From: Paenilisteria rustica
GTDB taxonomy: Bacteria > Bacillota > Bacilli > Lactobacillales > Listeriaceae
Length of the DNA stretch: 64,000 nucleotides
Direction of reading: 5' to 3'
Assembly: GCF_013820765.1 (NCBI RefSeq)
Contig: NZ_JABJVM010000002.1
Location: 248,001 to 312,000 of the forward strand
In this document: piece by piece, positions 45,823 through 55,400 of the stretch
How the letters are laid out: every line of letters begins with the position of its first letter
How positions within the stretch are numbered: position 1 is the stretch's first letter
Position numbers and translations under genes: made by a program
Notes under the pieces: generated by a model
Database searches by the model: none
What the model saw: only the letters and a program-made list of their open reading frames with translations
What the model was told of the DNA's origin: nothing

Positions 45823-46464
45823 ATGTCAAAAAAAATGCAAACACCGAAAATACCGGCGCATCTGGAACCGCTAGATTCCAATTGGCTTTCCGAAGAAGTC
45901 TACCTACGAGAAGTATTGATAGAAGATCGTGACTTTGATTTTGATCCAATGGAACGAATCGTGCTCGACCAAGTTATTATGCGGAACGTGAACTTCGTGA
46001 CACTCGAATTTCCGAATATCGAACTCACTGATGTCATTTTCGAGAAGTGTAACCTTTCAAATGTTGCTTTTAATTCTGCCGTTATTCACCGCTGTCAGTT
46101 CATTGATTGCAAGTTAACGGGTGCTGACCTCTCAGATTCTATGATACATAATACCTTATTCCAAAACTGCCTAATGACGATGAGTTCGCTCGGTTTTTCG
46201 AAATTCAAGCACGTAGAATGGCATGATTGTTCGCTTATAAACGCGGATTTTTATGAGAGTGAATTGAAGCATTCGGAAATTATTAATTGCAAGCTAAATG
46301 AAGCCAATTTTTCTAACGTTTTGATGGAAAGTATTGATTTAAGTGTCAATCACTTTGACGGTATGACTGTCTCACTTGATAAATTACGAGGATGTCGCGT
46401 AACATCCGAGCAAGCACTTAGTTTTGCGAGAGCGCTTGGTGTTGTGATTACGGAAGAAGACTAA
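45823..46464 (+). CDS. Pentapeptide-repeat protein (Qnr-like size)
   Basis: 213 residues. From about residue 45 to 185 the chain follows the A(D/N)LXX five-residue rhythm (VDVIFEKCNLSNVAF-type, LTGADLSDSMI, CKLNEANFSNVLMESIDLS), forming a right-handed beta-helix. It ends in a short helical tail. Length and fold resemble the chromosomal Qnr-like proteins known in Gram-positive bacteria, which protect DNA gyrase, but similarity in repeats alone does not prove this. AGGAGG precedes the ATG; single gene between two terminators. Confidence 0.8.
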   Translation: MSKKMQTPKIPAHLEPLDSNWLSEEVYLREVLIEDRDFDFDPMERIVLDQVIMRNVNFVTLEFPNIELTDVIFEKCNLSNVAFNSAVIHRCQFIDCKLTGADLSDSMIHNTLFQNCLMTMSSLGFSKFKHVEWHDCSLINADFYESELKHSEIINCKLNEANFSNVLMESIDLSVNHFDGMTVSLDKLRGCRVTSEQALSFARALGVVITEED

Positions 46465-46466
46465 AA

Positions 46467-46506
46467 AGGAGGCCGTGTTTCCCGATTTAACTGGAACACG
46501 GCCTCT
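46467..46506. terminator. Bidirectional terminator pentapeptide gene / gcvPB
   Basis: GAGGCCGTGTT pairs with AACACGGCCTC, 15-base loop, with AAAAAG before and TTTTC after. Confidence 0.85.
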
Positions 46507-46508
46507 TT

Positions 46509-47993
46509 TCATGTCGTTACTTCGTCTTCTACTTTTTCTTGGTAGCGCAAGACTGGTTTTCTAGCTGCGCGCGTTTCATCCAAGCGTTTTACATAGGTGT
46601 TATATGGTGCTTCTTGTACAATTTCAGGATTGTCCTCTGCTTCTTTCGCAATTTTAAGCATCACATCGATAAAACCATCCAAAGTCTCTTTTGACTCGGT
46701 TTCTGTTGGTTCAATCATGATGGCTTCTTCCACGATTAGCGGGAAATAAACAGTTGGTGGATGGAAATTATGATCCAACAGACGCTTAGCGATATCCAAT
46801 GTACGGACGCCTAATTGTTTTTGACGTTTTCCAGAAAGCACAAATTCATGTTTACAAATTTGGTCAAACGGTAAATCGTAGGCTCCTTCTAAACGACGCA
46901 TCATGTAGTTTGCATTCAGCACAGCATATTCCGTTACTTTTTTCAGACCATCTGGCCCCATTGTGCGGATATACGTGTAAGCGCGAACGTTGATACCAAA
47001 GTTACCATAATAAGGTTTCACTCGTCCAATCGACTGTGGATAATTGTAATCAAATGTATATTTATCCTCTTTTTTCGTTAAAACGGGTGTCGGTAAAAAT
47101 GGAATTAAGTCCTTCTTCACACCGATTGGGCCTGATCCAGGTCCACCACCGCCATGTGGGCCTGTGAATGTTTTATGCAAATTCAAATGAACAGCATCAA
47201 AGCCCATGTCACCAGGACGAACTTTTGCCATGATCGCGTTCAGATTCGCACCGTCATAATACAGTTTCCCGCCAGCTCTATGCACGATATCAGCCATTTC
47301 TACAATATCTGCTTCAAAAAGACCGAGCGTGTTTGGATTTGTAAGCATCAATGCTGCTGTATCATCGCCGACCACGCTTTTTAGATCCTCAATGTCAACA
47401 AGTCCTTTTTCATTTGATTTCACGGTAATAATATCAAAGCCAGCGACAGAGGCAGATGCAGGATTCGTACCATGCGCGGAATCTGGAATGATTACTTTTG
47501 TGCGATGATGATCCCCATTTGCCTCGTGGAAAGCGCGGATTAGCATTAATGCAGTCCATTCTCCGTGTGCACCAGCAGCAGGTTGCAATGTTACTTCGTC
47601 CATGCCAGTGATTTCAACAAGACTTTCTTGAAGATCGTAAAGCATCTCCATAGCGCCCTGTACAGATTCCTCCGGTTGATGTGGATGAATATTCGCGAAA
47701 CCTGGGAAACGTGCAACTTTTTCATTAATTTTTGGATTGTATTTCATTGTACAAGAACCGAGCGGATAAAAGCCCGAATCAACGCCGAAATTATGGTTAG
47801 AAAGGGTTGTATAATGACGCATTAACTCCAGCTCACTCAACTCTGGCAAAGCAGGAGGCGTTTCCCTCACATAAGCAGCCCCGAATAAATGCTGCAAGTC
47901 TACTTCTGGCACATCGCGCTCCGGCAAACTATATCCAATACGACCTGGAACCGACCGCTCAAATACTAATGGCATTGTTTCGCTATTATTCAT
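46509..47993 (-). CDS. gcvPB: Glycine dehydrogenase (decarboxylating), subunit 2
   Basis: 494 residues, C-terminal half of the split P-protein. The PLP Lys is in [20 protein letters not shown], and the substrate site has [15 protein letters not shown]. With GcvPA it decarboxylates glycine and loads the aminomethyl group on GcvH, which is not encoded here. Its start overlaps the gcvPA stop by four bases. Last gene of gcvT-gcvPA-gcvPB. Confidence 0.95.
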   Translation of the reverse strand: MNNSETMPLVFERSVPGRIGYSLPERDVPEVDLQHLFGAAYVRETPPALPELSELELMRHYTTLSNHNFGVDSGFYPLGSCTMKYNPKINEKVARFPGFANIHPHQPEESVQGAMEMLYDLQESLVEITGMDEVTLQPAAGAHGEWTALMLIRAFHEANGDHHRTKVIIPDSAHGTNPASASVAGFDIITVKSNEKGLVDIEDLKSVVGDDTAALMLTNPNTLGLFEADIVEMADIVHRAGGKLYYDGANLNAIMAKVRPGDMGFDAVHLNLHKTFTGPHGGGGPGSGPIGVKKDLIPFLPTPVLTKKEDKYTFDYNYPQSIGRVKPYYGNFGINVRAYTYIRTMGPDGLKKVTEYAVLNANYMMRRLEGAYDLPFDQICKHEFVLSGKRQKQLGVRTLDIAKRLLDHNFHPPTVYFPLIVEEAIMIEPTETESKETLDGFIDVMLKIAKEAEDNPEIVQEAPYNTYVKRLDETRAARKPVLRYQEKVEDEVTT

Positions 47994-49339
47994 TTTGCAC
48001 CCTCCAAACTTGTTACAAACGACTCAATTTCTTCTTTTGTACGCATTTCCGTTACAGCTACGAGCATGTGGTTCGCGTATTTCTCCTCGTAATTCCCCAA
48101 ATCATAGCCACCAATAAAGCCTTGATCTAGCAATTCTAAATTGACTTCTTTCACTGGTTTCGATAATTTCACTACAAATTCGTTGAAAAACGCATCGCCA
48201 GAAATAACATTAAACCCTTTTTCTTGGAAGGTTTTCTTTGCAAAATGAGACTTATCAATGTTTTGTTTCGCCATTTCAGTAATCCCTTGTTTGCCAAGCG
48301 CACTCATCGCAACTGATGAAGCTAGTGCATTCAGAGCCTGATTGGAACAAATGTTGGATGTCGCTTTGTCACGACGAATATGCTGTTCACGCGCTTGCAA
48401 TGTTAACACGTATCCTCGCTTCCCATTCTCATCCACGGTCTCGCCAACAAGTCGTCCAGGCACTTTACGGGTTAATTTTGAGCTTACAGCAAAATAACCA
48501 CAATGCGGTCCCCCGAAGGCTTCTGAAATGCCGAATACTTGAGAATCACCGACGACGATATCCGCGCCGAATTTCCCAGGCGGCGTCAATGCTCCAAGCG
48601 CTAATGGATTACTCGAAACCACGAATAAGGCCTTATTGTCATGTGCTAATGGCTCGATTTCTTGCAACGCCTCTACTTGACCATAGAAATTAGGATACTG
48701 GACAATAACTGCCGCTACTGTATCGTCTATTTGCGCTTTTAAAGCTGTCAAATCTGTTACGCCGTCCTTTTCATCGATCTCGATAACCTCGATATGTTGC
48801 CCCATCGCATACGTTTTCACGACATTGCGCGATTCAGGGTGTACCGCTTTTGAAATTAAGATTTTTTTGCGTTTTGTGTGAGCGCTTGCTAACATTGCAG
48901 CTTCCGCAAGCGAGGTTCCGCCATCGTACATGGAAGAATTCGCTAAATCCATGCCGGTAATTTCTGCAATCATCGTTTGGAATTCGAAAATGGCTTGCAA
49001 CTCTCCTTGTGAAATTTCGGGTTGGTAAGGCGTATAAGCTGTATAAAATTCAGAACGAGAAATCACACTATCTACCACAGTCGGAATGTAATGATTGTAA
49101 ACACCAGCCCCTAAAAATGAGGCATACTCAACTGAATCCGCATTTTTACTAGCCAACTTAGCGAGTTCTTTCAAAAGTGCTGGTTCAGATTTCGCCGGTT
49201 TTAAATTATATTCTCGGTTAAAACGAATGGATTCAGGAATATCCGTAAACAGTTCATCAATAGAAGAAACTCCGATTGTATCTAACATATCCTTTTCATC
49301 TTGCTCTGTCATTGGTAAAAAACGATGTTTCGCCATCAT
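47990..49339 (-). CDS. gcvPA: Glycine dehydrogenase (decarboxylating), subunit 1
   Basis: 449 residues, N-terminal half of the split P-protein. Typical stretches are [56 protein letters not shown] and [20 protein letters not shown] precedes the ATG (two adjacent ATG codons). It follows gcvT by 15 bases and couples to gcvPB. Confidence 0.95.
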   Translation of the reverse strand: MMAKHRFLPMTEQDEKDMLDTIGVSSIDELFTDIPESIRFNREYNLKPAKSEPALLKELAKLASKNADSVEYASFLGAGVYNHYIPTVVDSVISRSEFYTAYTPYQPEISQGELQAIFEFQTMIAEITGMDLANSSMYDGGTSLAEAAMLASAHTKRKKILISKAVHPESRNVVKTYAMGQHIEVIEIDEKDGVTDLTALKAQIDDTVAAVIVQYPNFYGQVEALQEIEPLAHDNKALFVVSSNPLALGALTPPGKFGADIVVGDSQVFGISEAFGGPHCGYFAVSSKLTRKVPGRLVGETVDENGKRGYVLTLQAREQHIRRDKATSNICSNQALNALASSVAMSALGKQGITEMAKQNIDKSHFAKKTFQEKGFNVISGDAFFNEFVVKLSKPVKEVNLELLDQGFIGGYDLGNYEEKYANHMLVAVTEMRTKEEIESFVTSLEGAK

Positions 49340-49354
49340 ATTACATCCTCCTCA

Positions 49355-50443
49355 TTATTTCGCGCGTTTATAAAATGGGGTTGGCACTACTTTTGCCTTC
49401 AATTTCTTGTTGCGAACTTCGACTTCCACTTCAGTATCAAGCGCTGTGTAATCAATATCAATCAACGCTAAACCTAGGTTCTTACCAAGTGTTGGAGATT
49501 GTGTGCCGCTTGTTACAATTCCGACCTCTTTATCAGCGGCAAAGACCTTGTAATCATGTCTTGGAATCCCGCGATCAATTAGCTCGATACCAACAGATTT
49601 GCGCGATAAACCAGCTTCTTTTTGTGCTATCAAGGCTTGTTTACCAATGAAGTCCGGCTCTTTTTGTAATTTCACCGCAAAGCCCACACCAGCCTCAAGT
49701 GGCGAAATATCTTGCGTAAGCTCCTGACCATATAGGGCTAAGTTTGCTTCAAAGCGCAATGTATCACGTGCTCCAAGGCCAATTGGCAGTACACCTTTGT
49801 CTAAAATCGCTTCCCAAACTTGAGGTGTATCTGAAGCTTTAGTATAAATTTCAAAACCATCTTCCCCTGTATAGCCTGATCTTGATATAAGCGCTGGAAC
49901 ACCTGCTACATCCACGTTGTCAACAAAGCCAAAGAATGTAAGTGCCGTTAAATCTGCATCCGTTAAAGTCGCTAATATAGTCTGAGCGTTAGGCCCCTGT
50001 AAAGCTAACTGTCCATAATCTGCGGAAACATTATTCACTTTAACGCCTTCTGACGCATGTTCTGCCAACCATTCAAAGTCTTTTTCTGTGTTTGACGCGT
50101 TTACAACAAGTAGATAATCGTCATCCGCTTTCCTATAAACGACCAAGTCATCCACTACACCACCAGTTTCGTAACACATAATATTATATTGAGCTTTTCC
50201 AATTTTTAATTTAGAAATATCATTAGACAATACTTTTTGTAAAAATGCCAAACTTTCAGGTCCCTGCACCGCAATTTCCCCCATATGCGACACGTCAAAT
50301 AACCCAGCACCTGTTCTTACAGCCTCATGCTCGGCCTTTATTCCTGAAAATTGTACTGGTAAGTCCCATCCGCCGAAATCAATTGTTTTCGCACCGTACT
50401 TTTCATATAACGGAAAAATAGGCGTTTTCTTTAATTCTGTCAT
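49355..50443 (-). CDS. gcvT: Aminomethyltransferase (glycine cleavage T-protein)
   Basis: 362 residues. It releases ammonia and makes 5,10-methylene-THF from the aminomethyl-GcvH. Motifs: [54 protein letters not shown]. The ATG at 50443 has AGGAGG seven bases upstream; the open frame reaches 50467. First gene behind the glycine riboswitch. Confidence 0.95.
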   Translation of the reverse strand: MTELKKTPIFPLYEKYGAKTIDFGGWDLPVQFSGIKAEHEAVRTGAGLFDVSHMGEIAVQGPESLAFLQKVLSNDISKLKIGKAQYNIMCYETGGVVDDLVVYRKADDDYLLVVNASNTEKDFEWLAEHASEGVKVNNVSADYGQLALQGPNAQTILATLTDADLTALTFFGFVDNVDVAGVPALISRSGYTGEDGFEIYTKASDTPQVWEAILDKGVLPIGLGARDTLRFEANLALYGQELTQDISPLEAGVGFAVKLQKEPDFIGKQALIAQKEAGLSRKSVGIELIDRGIPRHDYKVFAADKEVGIVTSGTQSPTLGKNLGLALIDIDYTALDTEVEVEVRNKKLKAKVVPTPFYKRAK

Positions 50444-50465
50444 GTGAATCCTCCTCTTTTTTTGC

Positions 50466-50502
50466 ATACTAAAAGGACTTACTCGTTAAAATAAGTCTCT
50501 GT
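50466..50502 (-). terminator. Probable expression-platform terminator of the glycine riboswitch
   Basis: Minus strand GACTTA, 10-base loop, TAAGTC, then CTTTT. It lies between the aptamer and gcvT and could be switched by glycine. Confidence 0.5.
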
Positions 50503-50514
50503 CGTACTCCAAAA

Positions 50515-50645
50515 TAAGGAATAATGCCTCCAGAGTTGCGTCCCATAAACATCCTTTTGCCTGAGAGTTTCACATTCCCATGCTTTCCCCGTCGGCGCTG
50601 CAAAATTCGCAGTCTCTCTGTCTATTTTCATCCGCTCTATTATGT
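50515..50645 (-). ncRNA. Glycine riboswitch upstream of gcvT
   Basis: Minus strand carries the conserved glycine aptamer elements: GCGCCGACGGGGAAAGCA (about 50582-50598) and AAACTCTCAGGCAAAAGGAT (50552-50571), plus a distal CGCAACTCTGGAGG resembling the remnant half of a second aptamer (a ghost aptamer), so it appears to be a singlet type. Glycine would turn on the cleavage operon. Confidence 0.92.
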
Positions 50646-50989
50646 ATTAGCTGCCTTTCCTATATGTTACCACGAGACCCCATCGTTCGGCAAATAATTA
50701 AATTTAAGATGCTGTTTTTATTTTTTCAGACATATAGTTCGGAATGAAAGGGTTTTACAAAGAAAGTTCTATTCTATTATACGTATGTGAACAATAGAAC
50801 AATTAGTGCAAACTAAAATATTTTTCTAACCCTGATTCCAAAGTTTATCTGCCTATTTTCTCTAGTAAGATTCATTTTTGAGCTCATATATCACTTTAAA
50901 ATCACAAACTCGCTTTTCTATATGAAAAGGGAAATAGTGTTGTTACGGCGAATACATTTAGCATAGACAAAAATAAGGAGCCTGCCAAC
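50646..50989. promoter_or_regulatory. Intergenic region with gcvT and comG promoters
   Basis: 344 A+T-rich bases between the riboswitch and comGA. A weak candidate promoter for comG is TTGTTA (50940-50945), 16 bases, CATAGA (50962-50967). Upstream lies CCTTTTCATATAGAAAAG-like dyad (50912-50930, CTTTTCTATATGAAAAG), in an A/T-block setting where ComK sites would be expected; a canonical AAAA-N5-TTTT box was not found. Confidence 0.35.
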
Positions 50990-52006
50990 ATGATTCAAAA
51001 TTTAGCCAACACCCTCTTAAATCAAGCAATTCTACTCACAGCAAGCGATGTACACATAATTCCAGCAGAAGAACAGTATCGTATTTTGCTACGTATCAAT
51101 GGAAGACTACAATTCTTTGCCTCTCTTCCGATTGATAAAGGTGAGCGACTACTAGCACATTTGAAATATCGAGGGTTCATGGATATTAGCGAGACTAGAA
51201 AACCCCAAAGTGGTGCTTTTCAAACAAGTATTCAAGGGCGCAAAGTATCCGTTCGACTTGCTACTATACCTAATTTCCGCTTTATTGAAAGCATGGTAAT
51301 TCGTGTTTTCTCAGAACAAGAAATAATACCTTTTCAAAAAAGCAGCGTTTTCCAACGAATAACGCACCATATACTTTCCCTTGCACAGAAACGAACCGGT
51401 CTCCTCTTATTTTCGGGAGCAACTGGTAGCGGTAAAACATCAAGTATGTATAGCCTGGCCCATTCTTTGAGTTTGCAACATCCCTTACAGATTATTACCA
51501 TAGAAGACCCTGTTGAACGCCCGATGCCAGCATTTCTACAAGTACAAATCAACGAAAAAGCAGGACTTGATTACGCAGATATCATACGAGCAACTCTTCG
51601 CCATGACCCAGACATCTTAATTGTGGGTGAGATTAGAGACTCACATACAGCCAAAATGGTTATTCGAAGCGCTTTGACAGGACATCTCGTTTTGAGCACA
51701 GTACACGCAGACAGCACATATGGTGTCTTATCACGCCTTTTAGAGCTGGGCGTTGATAAAGAAGAATTACGACAATGCCTCATTGGCATCTCCCATCAAC
51801 AACTAAAACACTTACATTGCATGTTTTGCACTAGTAGATGCCACGCTTTATGTAACCATCTCGCGCAAAAAAGAACCGCCCTTTACGAATTCATAGAAAA
51901 AGAACAAATTAATGATTTTCTTACGACTACCGTAGAAATCGATATAGTAAACAATATAAATCAACAACTCAAGAAAGGAGTTTGTTATGGCTTTTTCTCT
52001 TCGTAA
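50990..52006 (+). CDS. comGA: Competence pseudopilus ATPase ComGA
   Basis: 338 residues, GspE/PilB-type traffic ATPase that assembles the pseudopilus. Walker A GATGSGKT at residues 143-150, Asp boxes DILIVGEIRD, His box HLVLSTVHAD, and a Cys-rich loop (CMFCTSRCHALC) typical of the family. AAGGAG precedes the ATG. The end overlaps comGB by 20 bases. Reading frames of the whole comG operon are open, so the machine looks intact. Confidence 0.94.
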   Translation: MIQNLANTLLNQAILLTASDVHIIPAEEQYRILLRINGRLQFFASLPIDKGERLLAHLKYRGFMDISETRKPQSGAFQTSIQGRKVSVRLATIPNFRFIESMVIRVFSEQEIIPFQKSSVFQRITHHILSLAQKRTGLLLFSGATGSGKTSSMYSLAHSLSLQHPLQIITIEDPVERPMPAFLQVQINEKAGLDYADIIRATLRHDPDILIVGEIRDSHTAKMVIRSALTGHLVLSTVHADSTYGVLSRLLELGVDKEELRQCLIGISHQQLKHLHCMFCTSRCHALCNHLAQKRTALYEFIEKEQINDFLTTTVEIDIVNNINQQLKKGVCYGFFSS

Positions 52007-53018
52007 TAATTGGCGTGCTGACGGCGAATTTCTCATACGACTTGCTGATCTTCTAAATAAGGGCTTTACAATGGAAGAGGCGATTTCATTCCTCTCTATT
52101 ACAACACCAAAAGATGCATCCCGGAATACAAAAATGATTGAAACACTTTCTTCAGGGGCCCCCTTTAGCGAGGCATTGCTACAAGCAAATTTTCCGAGTT
52201 TTGTCTGTACACAGCTCCACTATGCTAGTAAACACGGTTATTTTAATGAGACCGTTCAAGAAACCGGAGATCACCTCATGCGAAAAGCAGAGCAACAGAA
52301 GGCGTTGCGGAAAATTTTCCAATATCCACTTATCCTTTTTATGACCGTTATTGTTGTATTCTTCCTGTTACGCATTTTCCTACTTCCGAAATTCGACATG
52401 CTATTTACACAGTTAACGCACGGAGAAAATCAAACCACCAATTTCACTTATTTTATTCTAGAAAAGCTCCCCTTACTTTTCTTAGCTTTCTTGGGAGTTC
52501 TATTTATGTTATGTACTATCTTCCTAACAAAACAAAGAAAAAAGAACTCCTACGAACGCGCGGAACTTTATTGCAGAATTCCCATCTTAAAAAAGTTTAT
52601 GTGTTTGCATTATTCTCAATTATTTGCCCGCGAATGCGGTTACCTTTTAAAAAGCGGCTTGTCCATTAATGATATGGTTCAAGTGTTCGCATTACAAGAC
52701 TCCCCACCCTTGTTCAAACATATTAGCACATCCATCGAAAAAGCATTTTCTGAAGGGACCTTATTTACAAAATCCCTCGCTTCTTTCGCTATTTTTGAAT
52801 CGGAGTTAATTTATATTATCCAACATGGCGAAAAAAATGGTCAATTAGCTGAAGAACTACTGTTTTATTACAAACTATGTCATCAAAAATCTGAAGAAAA
52901 AATAGAAAAGATATTCAGCTTCATACAACCTGCTGTATTTATGGTGATTGGCGTACTTATCGTATCCATCTATCTATCCATCCTCTTCCCGATGTTCTCG
53001 ATGGTAAACTCCATCTGA
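51987..53018 (+). CDS. comGB: Competence pseudopilus membrane protein ComGB
   Basis: 343 residues, GspF/PilC family: two tandem T2SF domains (about 15-135 and 210-325) and three membrane helices (ILFMTVIVVFFLLRIFLLP, LPLLFLAFLGVLFMLCTIF, FSFIQPAVFMVIGVLIVSI). It is the inner-membrane platform for ComGC polymerisation. AAAGGAG precedes the ATG inside comGA. Confidence 0.92.
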   Translation: MAFSLRNNWRADGEFLIRLADLLNKGFTMEEAISFLSITTPKDASRNTKMIETLSSGAPFSEALLQANFPSFVCTQLHYASKHGYFNETVQETGDHLMRKAEQQKALRKIFQYPLILFMTVIVVFFLLRIFLLPKFDMLFTQLTHGENQTTNFTYFILEKLPLLFLAFLGVLFMLCTIFLTKQRKKNSYERAELYCRIPILKKFMCLHYSQLFARECGYLLKSGLSINDMVQVFALQDSPPLFKHISTSIEKAFSEGTLFTKSLASFAIFESELIYIIQHGEKNGQLAEELLFYYKLCHQKSEEKIEKIFSFIQPAVFMVIGVLIVSIYLSILFPMFSMVNSI

Positions 53019-53044
53019 ATAATAAAAAAATAGGAGTGATTTAA

Positions 53045-53365
53045 ATGTTAAAAAAAATCAATTGGAAAGATGAATCAGGTTTTACTTTAGTGGAAATGTT
53101 GATTGTTCTGCTCGTGGTTAGTGTACTACTTTTACTCACTATCCCAAATATCGTCAAGCAGAGTAAATCCATTAACGACAAGGGGTGTGACGCGTTTATT
53201 ACGATGGTTCAAGGACAGACACAAGCATATCAACTAGAAAATAACAAAGTACCTTCTTTACAAGACCTTTTAAGCGGCGGCTATCTAAAAGGCGAACAGA
53301 AAAAATGTCCGAATGGTAAAGATGTTTTGATTGATAGCAGCGGGAAAGTAACGGAAGCTCCATGA
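53045..53365 (+). CDS. comGC: Major competence pseudopilin ComGC
   Basis: 106 residues. A prepilin leader (KKINWKDESG) is cut before FTLVEMLIVLLVVSVLLLL by the prepilin peptidase ComC. Two Cys (in KGCDAF and KKCPNG) can form the known intramolecular disulfide. It is the main pilus subunit that binds DNA. AGGAG precedes the ATG; the stop overlaps comGD by ATGA. Confidence 0.94.
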   Translation: MLKKINWKDESGFTLVEMLIVLLVVSVLLLLTIPNIVKQSKSINDKGCDAFITMVQGQTQAYQLENNKVPSLQDLLSGGYLKGEQKKCPNGKDVLIDSSGKVTEAP

Positions 53366-53787
53366 AACAGGATGGCTTTACTTTAATAGAAATGCTACTC
53401 GTACTCTCTATTAGTTTTATCATTCTAGGCATCAGTGTTCTTCCAGCTGGCAATCTGATGACTCATTTATTAGAAAAACAAAGTCTTGATCAGCTCAAAA
53501 TAGATATCATGTATCTTCAGGCAGAGGCCATAACTACGAATCAAGAATCGATACTTCTTCTAAATGGTAATAATGATACCTATTCTGGCAAATCTTCTAA
53601 ATTAGCATTATCAAGAAAATTCACTCCCACATTGCATTTTCAAGAGAAAAGCGAGCAAACCTTTCGCTTTTCTCCACCTTTTGGAAATATCAGCAGATTT
53701 AAAACCATTATTATTCAAGGTCAGAACAAAAAATATGCGCTTATTTTTCAAATTGGAAAAGGGAGGTTTCGTATTGATGAAATCTGA
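53362..53787 (+). CDS. comGD: Minor competence pseudopilin ComGD
   Basis: 141 residues. The leader MKQDG is followed by FTLIEMLLVLSISFIILGISVL, a type IV prepilin helix, and a beta-rich body ending in FQIGKGRFRIDEI. Overlaps comGC upstream and comGE downstream, which implies translational coupling. Confidence 0.9.
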   Translation: MKQDGFTLIEMLLVLSISFIILGISVLPAGNLMTHLLEKQSLDQLKIDIMYLQAEAITTNQESILLLNGNNDTYSGKSSKLALSRKFTPTLHFQEKSEQTFRFSPPFGNISRFKTIIIQGQNKKYALIFQIGKGRFRIDEI

Positions 53788-54076
53788 TGGTTTTTCTTTA
53801 TTAGAAAGTCTTTTTGCTCTTAGTTTACTATCCTTAGTGGTCCTTTCCCTACTCCCCATAATGATGCAAATCAAACAAAATCTACACAAGCAAAATCAAC
53901 TGACAACAGTTCAACAGTTACTCTCTGAGGAAAGTCAATTTCATTTAAACAGCCGTTTTTCATCTAGTTATGATGTAACCATTAAAAAGCAAGCATACCG
54001 AATAACTTACAATCAGGAGGCGAAGCAATTTTGCGCTACTTATGCTAAAGAAAATATTTGTTACGCTATTAAATAA
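53777..54076 (+). CDS. comGE: Minor competence pseudopilin ComGE
   Basis: 99 residues. Leader MKSDG then FSLLESLFALSLLSLVVLSLLP; the short body has a pair of Cys near the end (FCATYAKENICYAI). ATG at 53777 with GGGAGG ten bases upstream; the frame is open to 53681 inside comGD but lacks the prepilin start there. Confidence 0.85.
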   Translation: MKSDGFSLLESLFALSLLSLVVLSLLPIMMQIKQNLHKQNQLTTVQQLLSEESQFHLNSRFSSSYDVTIKKQAYRITYNQEAKQFCATYAKENICYAIK

Positions 54077-54497
54077 GCATGGATTTACCTTAATTGAATC
54101 TCTATTTTCACTACTTATTGTTATCATCGTAGCCTCTTTCATTCCACTGATTTTCCAAAGCTACGCATCTGTCTTGAAAGTAATGGACATTGATAAAAAT
54201 TATGAGTGGCAACTCTTCATGAACCATACAAAAAAAGAATTAAATACAGGTACTAAGCTAACTGTCACCGATCATAAGATAACCTTCATTGCTCAATCCA
54301 AATTAGTGACCTACGAAGCATATCAAAACCTAACTCGCCGTTCTGTTGATAATAAAGGGCATGAACCACTTTTAACGAACATAAAACAAGACAAATGGTC
54401 AAAAAAATCAGAGGAAGAGTTATTGTATGAAGTCACTTTTGAAGATGATACTCAGTTATCTGCCCGTTTTTATATCCAACCAGAAGGGAGTAAATAG
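54042..54497 (+). CDS. comGF: Minor competence pseudopilin ComGF
   Basis: 151 residues. LLNKHG precedes the cleavage-site helix FTLIESLFSLLIVIIVASFIPLIF. The body is a beta-rich pseudopilin domain. The ATG at 54042 lies inside comGE; the nearest GGAGG (54016-54020) is about 21 bases away, longer than normal, so initiation may depend on coupling to comGE. Confidence 0.85.
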   Translation: MLKKIFVTLLNKHGFTLIESLFSLLIVIIVASFIPLIFQSYASVLKVMDIDKNYEWQLFMNHTKKELNTGTKLTVTDHKITFIAQSKLVTYEAYQNLTRRSVDNKGHEPLLTNIKQDKWSKKSEEELLYEVTFEDDTQLSARFYIQPEGSK

Positions 54498-54498
54498 C

Positions 54499-54861
54499 AT
54501 GCAGCAGAATGGGTTTACGTATATATTATGCCTTTATGTTACGTTAATCGGTATTATTACAATGCTTGGAGCAACCAATATCTATGTCTCCAAGCTGCAT
54601 ATGGAAAAACAACTACAGGATCAGTATCTCGCCACTACTCTTACAAATCTATCGCTCCCTAATAATATTTCACGCATAAAAAGCGGGCAAAAAACCTTCA
54701 CAGAAAAGCACAATAACGCTGTTTTATGGTATAATTGGGCAGATAGTACAGAAGACTACATCAGATATGATATCATAACTGAGCTTAGTAATGGCTATAT
54801 ACTGAAACGATCTGTATTTTGGGATATTAAGCTACAGAAAATTCGTCTTCTACTAAATTAA
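54499..54861 (+). CDS. comGG: Competence pseudopilin-like protein ComGG
   Basis: 120 residues. A short head (MQQNG) and one hydrophobic helix (FTYILCLYVTLIGIITMLG), then a soluble part, as in ComGG. ATG at 54499 follows GAAGGGAG directly after comGF's stop; the frame reaches back to 54427. Divergent family, assigned by position and layout. Confidence 0.8.
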   Translation: MQQNGFTYILCLYVTLIGIITMLGATNIYVSKLHMEKQLQDQYLATTLTNLSLPNNISRIKSGQKTFTEKHNNAVLWYNWADSTEDYIRYDIITELSNGYILKRSVFWDIKLQKIRLLLN

Positions 54862-54884
54862 ACAGAAGCTAAGGGAGGACTTTC

Positions 54885-55400
54885 ATGGAACAAATTGTTT
54901 TAACTGGATTTATGGGTGCTGGAAAATCAACAGTTGGTAAAATACTAGCTAAAAAACTAGCATTACCTTTCGTTGATATCGATACGGAGATTCAATCCGA
55001 ACACCAGATATCAATTACAGAAATTTTTGCAAATTTAGGCGAACCAGCATTTCGTAAATTAGAGCATCAAATGCTAACAAGAGCATTACTACAAGATGCC
55101 ATTATATCAACCGGAGGCGGCATTATTTTAGCTAATGACAATCGGTTGAAATTAGAAGCAGCTGATTTTGTCGTATATTTAAAGACCAGTCCTGATACGT
55201 TTCTTTCTCGATTAAAAGGCGACACCACACGCCCTCTCATTCAAGAAAAGAGTAAAGATGAAATTATTGCTATTTTTGAGGCTCGGACAAGACTCTACGA
55301 GAGTGCCGCCGGTCTAATTGTAGAGACAGATAACCTAACGCCCGAAGAAATCGCAGATCAAATAAAACAAGATTTTCAAACAAGGAAGGAGCAATTATGA
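54885..55400 (+). CDS. aroK: Shikimate kinase
   Basis: 171 residues. Walker A GFMGAGKSTVGK at the N-terminus, shikimate-binding FVDIDTEI and RKLEHQML region, STGGGIIL and the lid KGDTTRPL. It phosphorylates shikimate in aromatic amino-acid synthesis. GGGAGG precedes the ATG. It lies 23 bases after comGG and overlaps the ABC ATPase start by four bases. Confidence 0.93.
   Translation: MEQIVLTGFMGAGKSTVGKILAKKLALPFVDIDTEIQSEHQISITEIFANLGEPAFRKLEHQMLTRALLQDAIISTGGGIILANDNRLKLEAADFVVYLKTSPDTFLSRLKGDTTRPLIQEKSKDEIIAIFEARTRLYESAAGLIVETDNLTPEEIADQIKQDFQTRKEQL

Noticed and set aside
50912-50930. ComK box upstream of comG
   Set aside because: The dyad CTTTTCTATATGAAAAG is not the AAAA-N5-TTTT arrangement of ComK sites, so it is noted only as a dyad.
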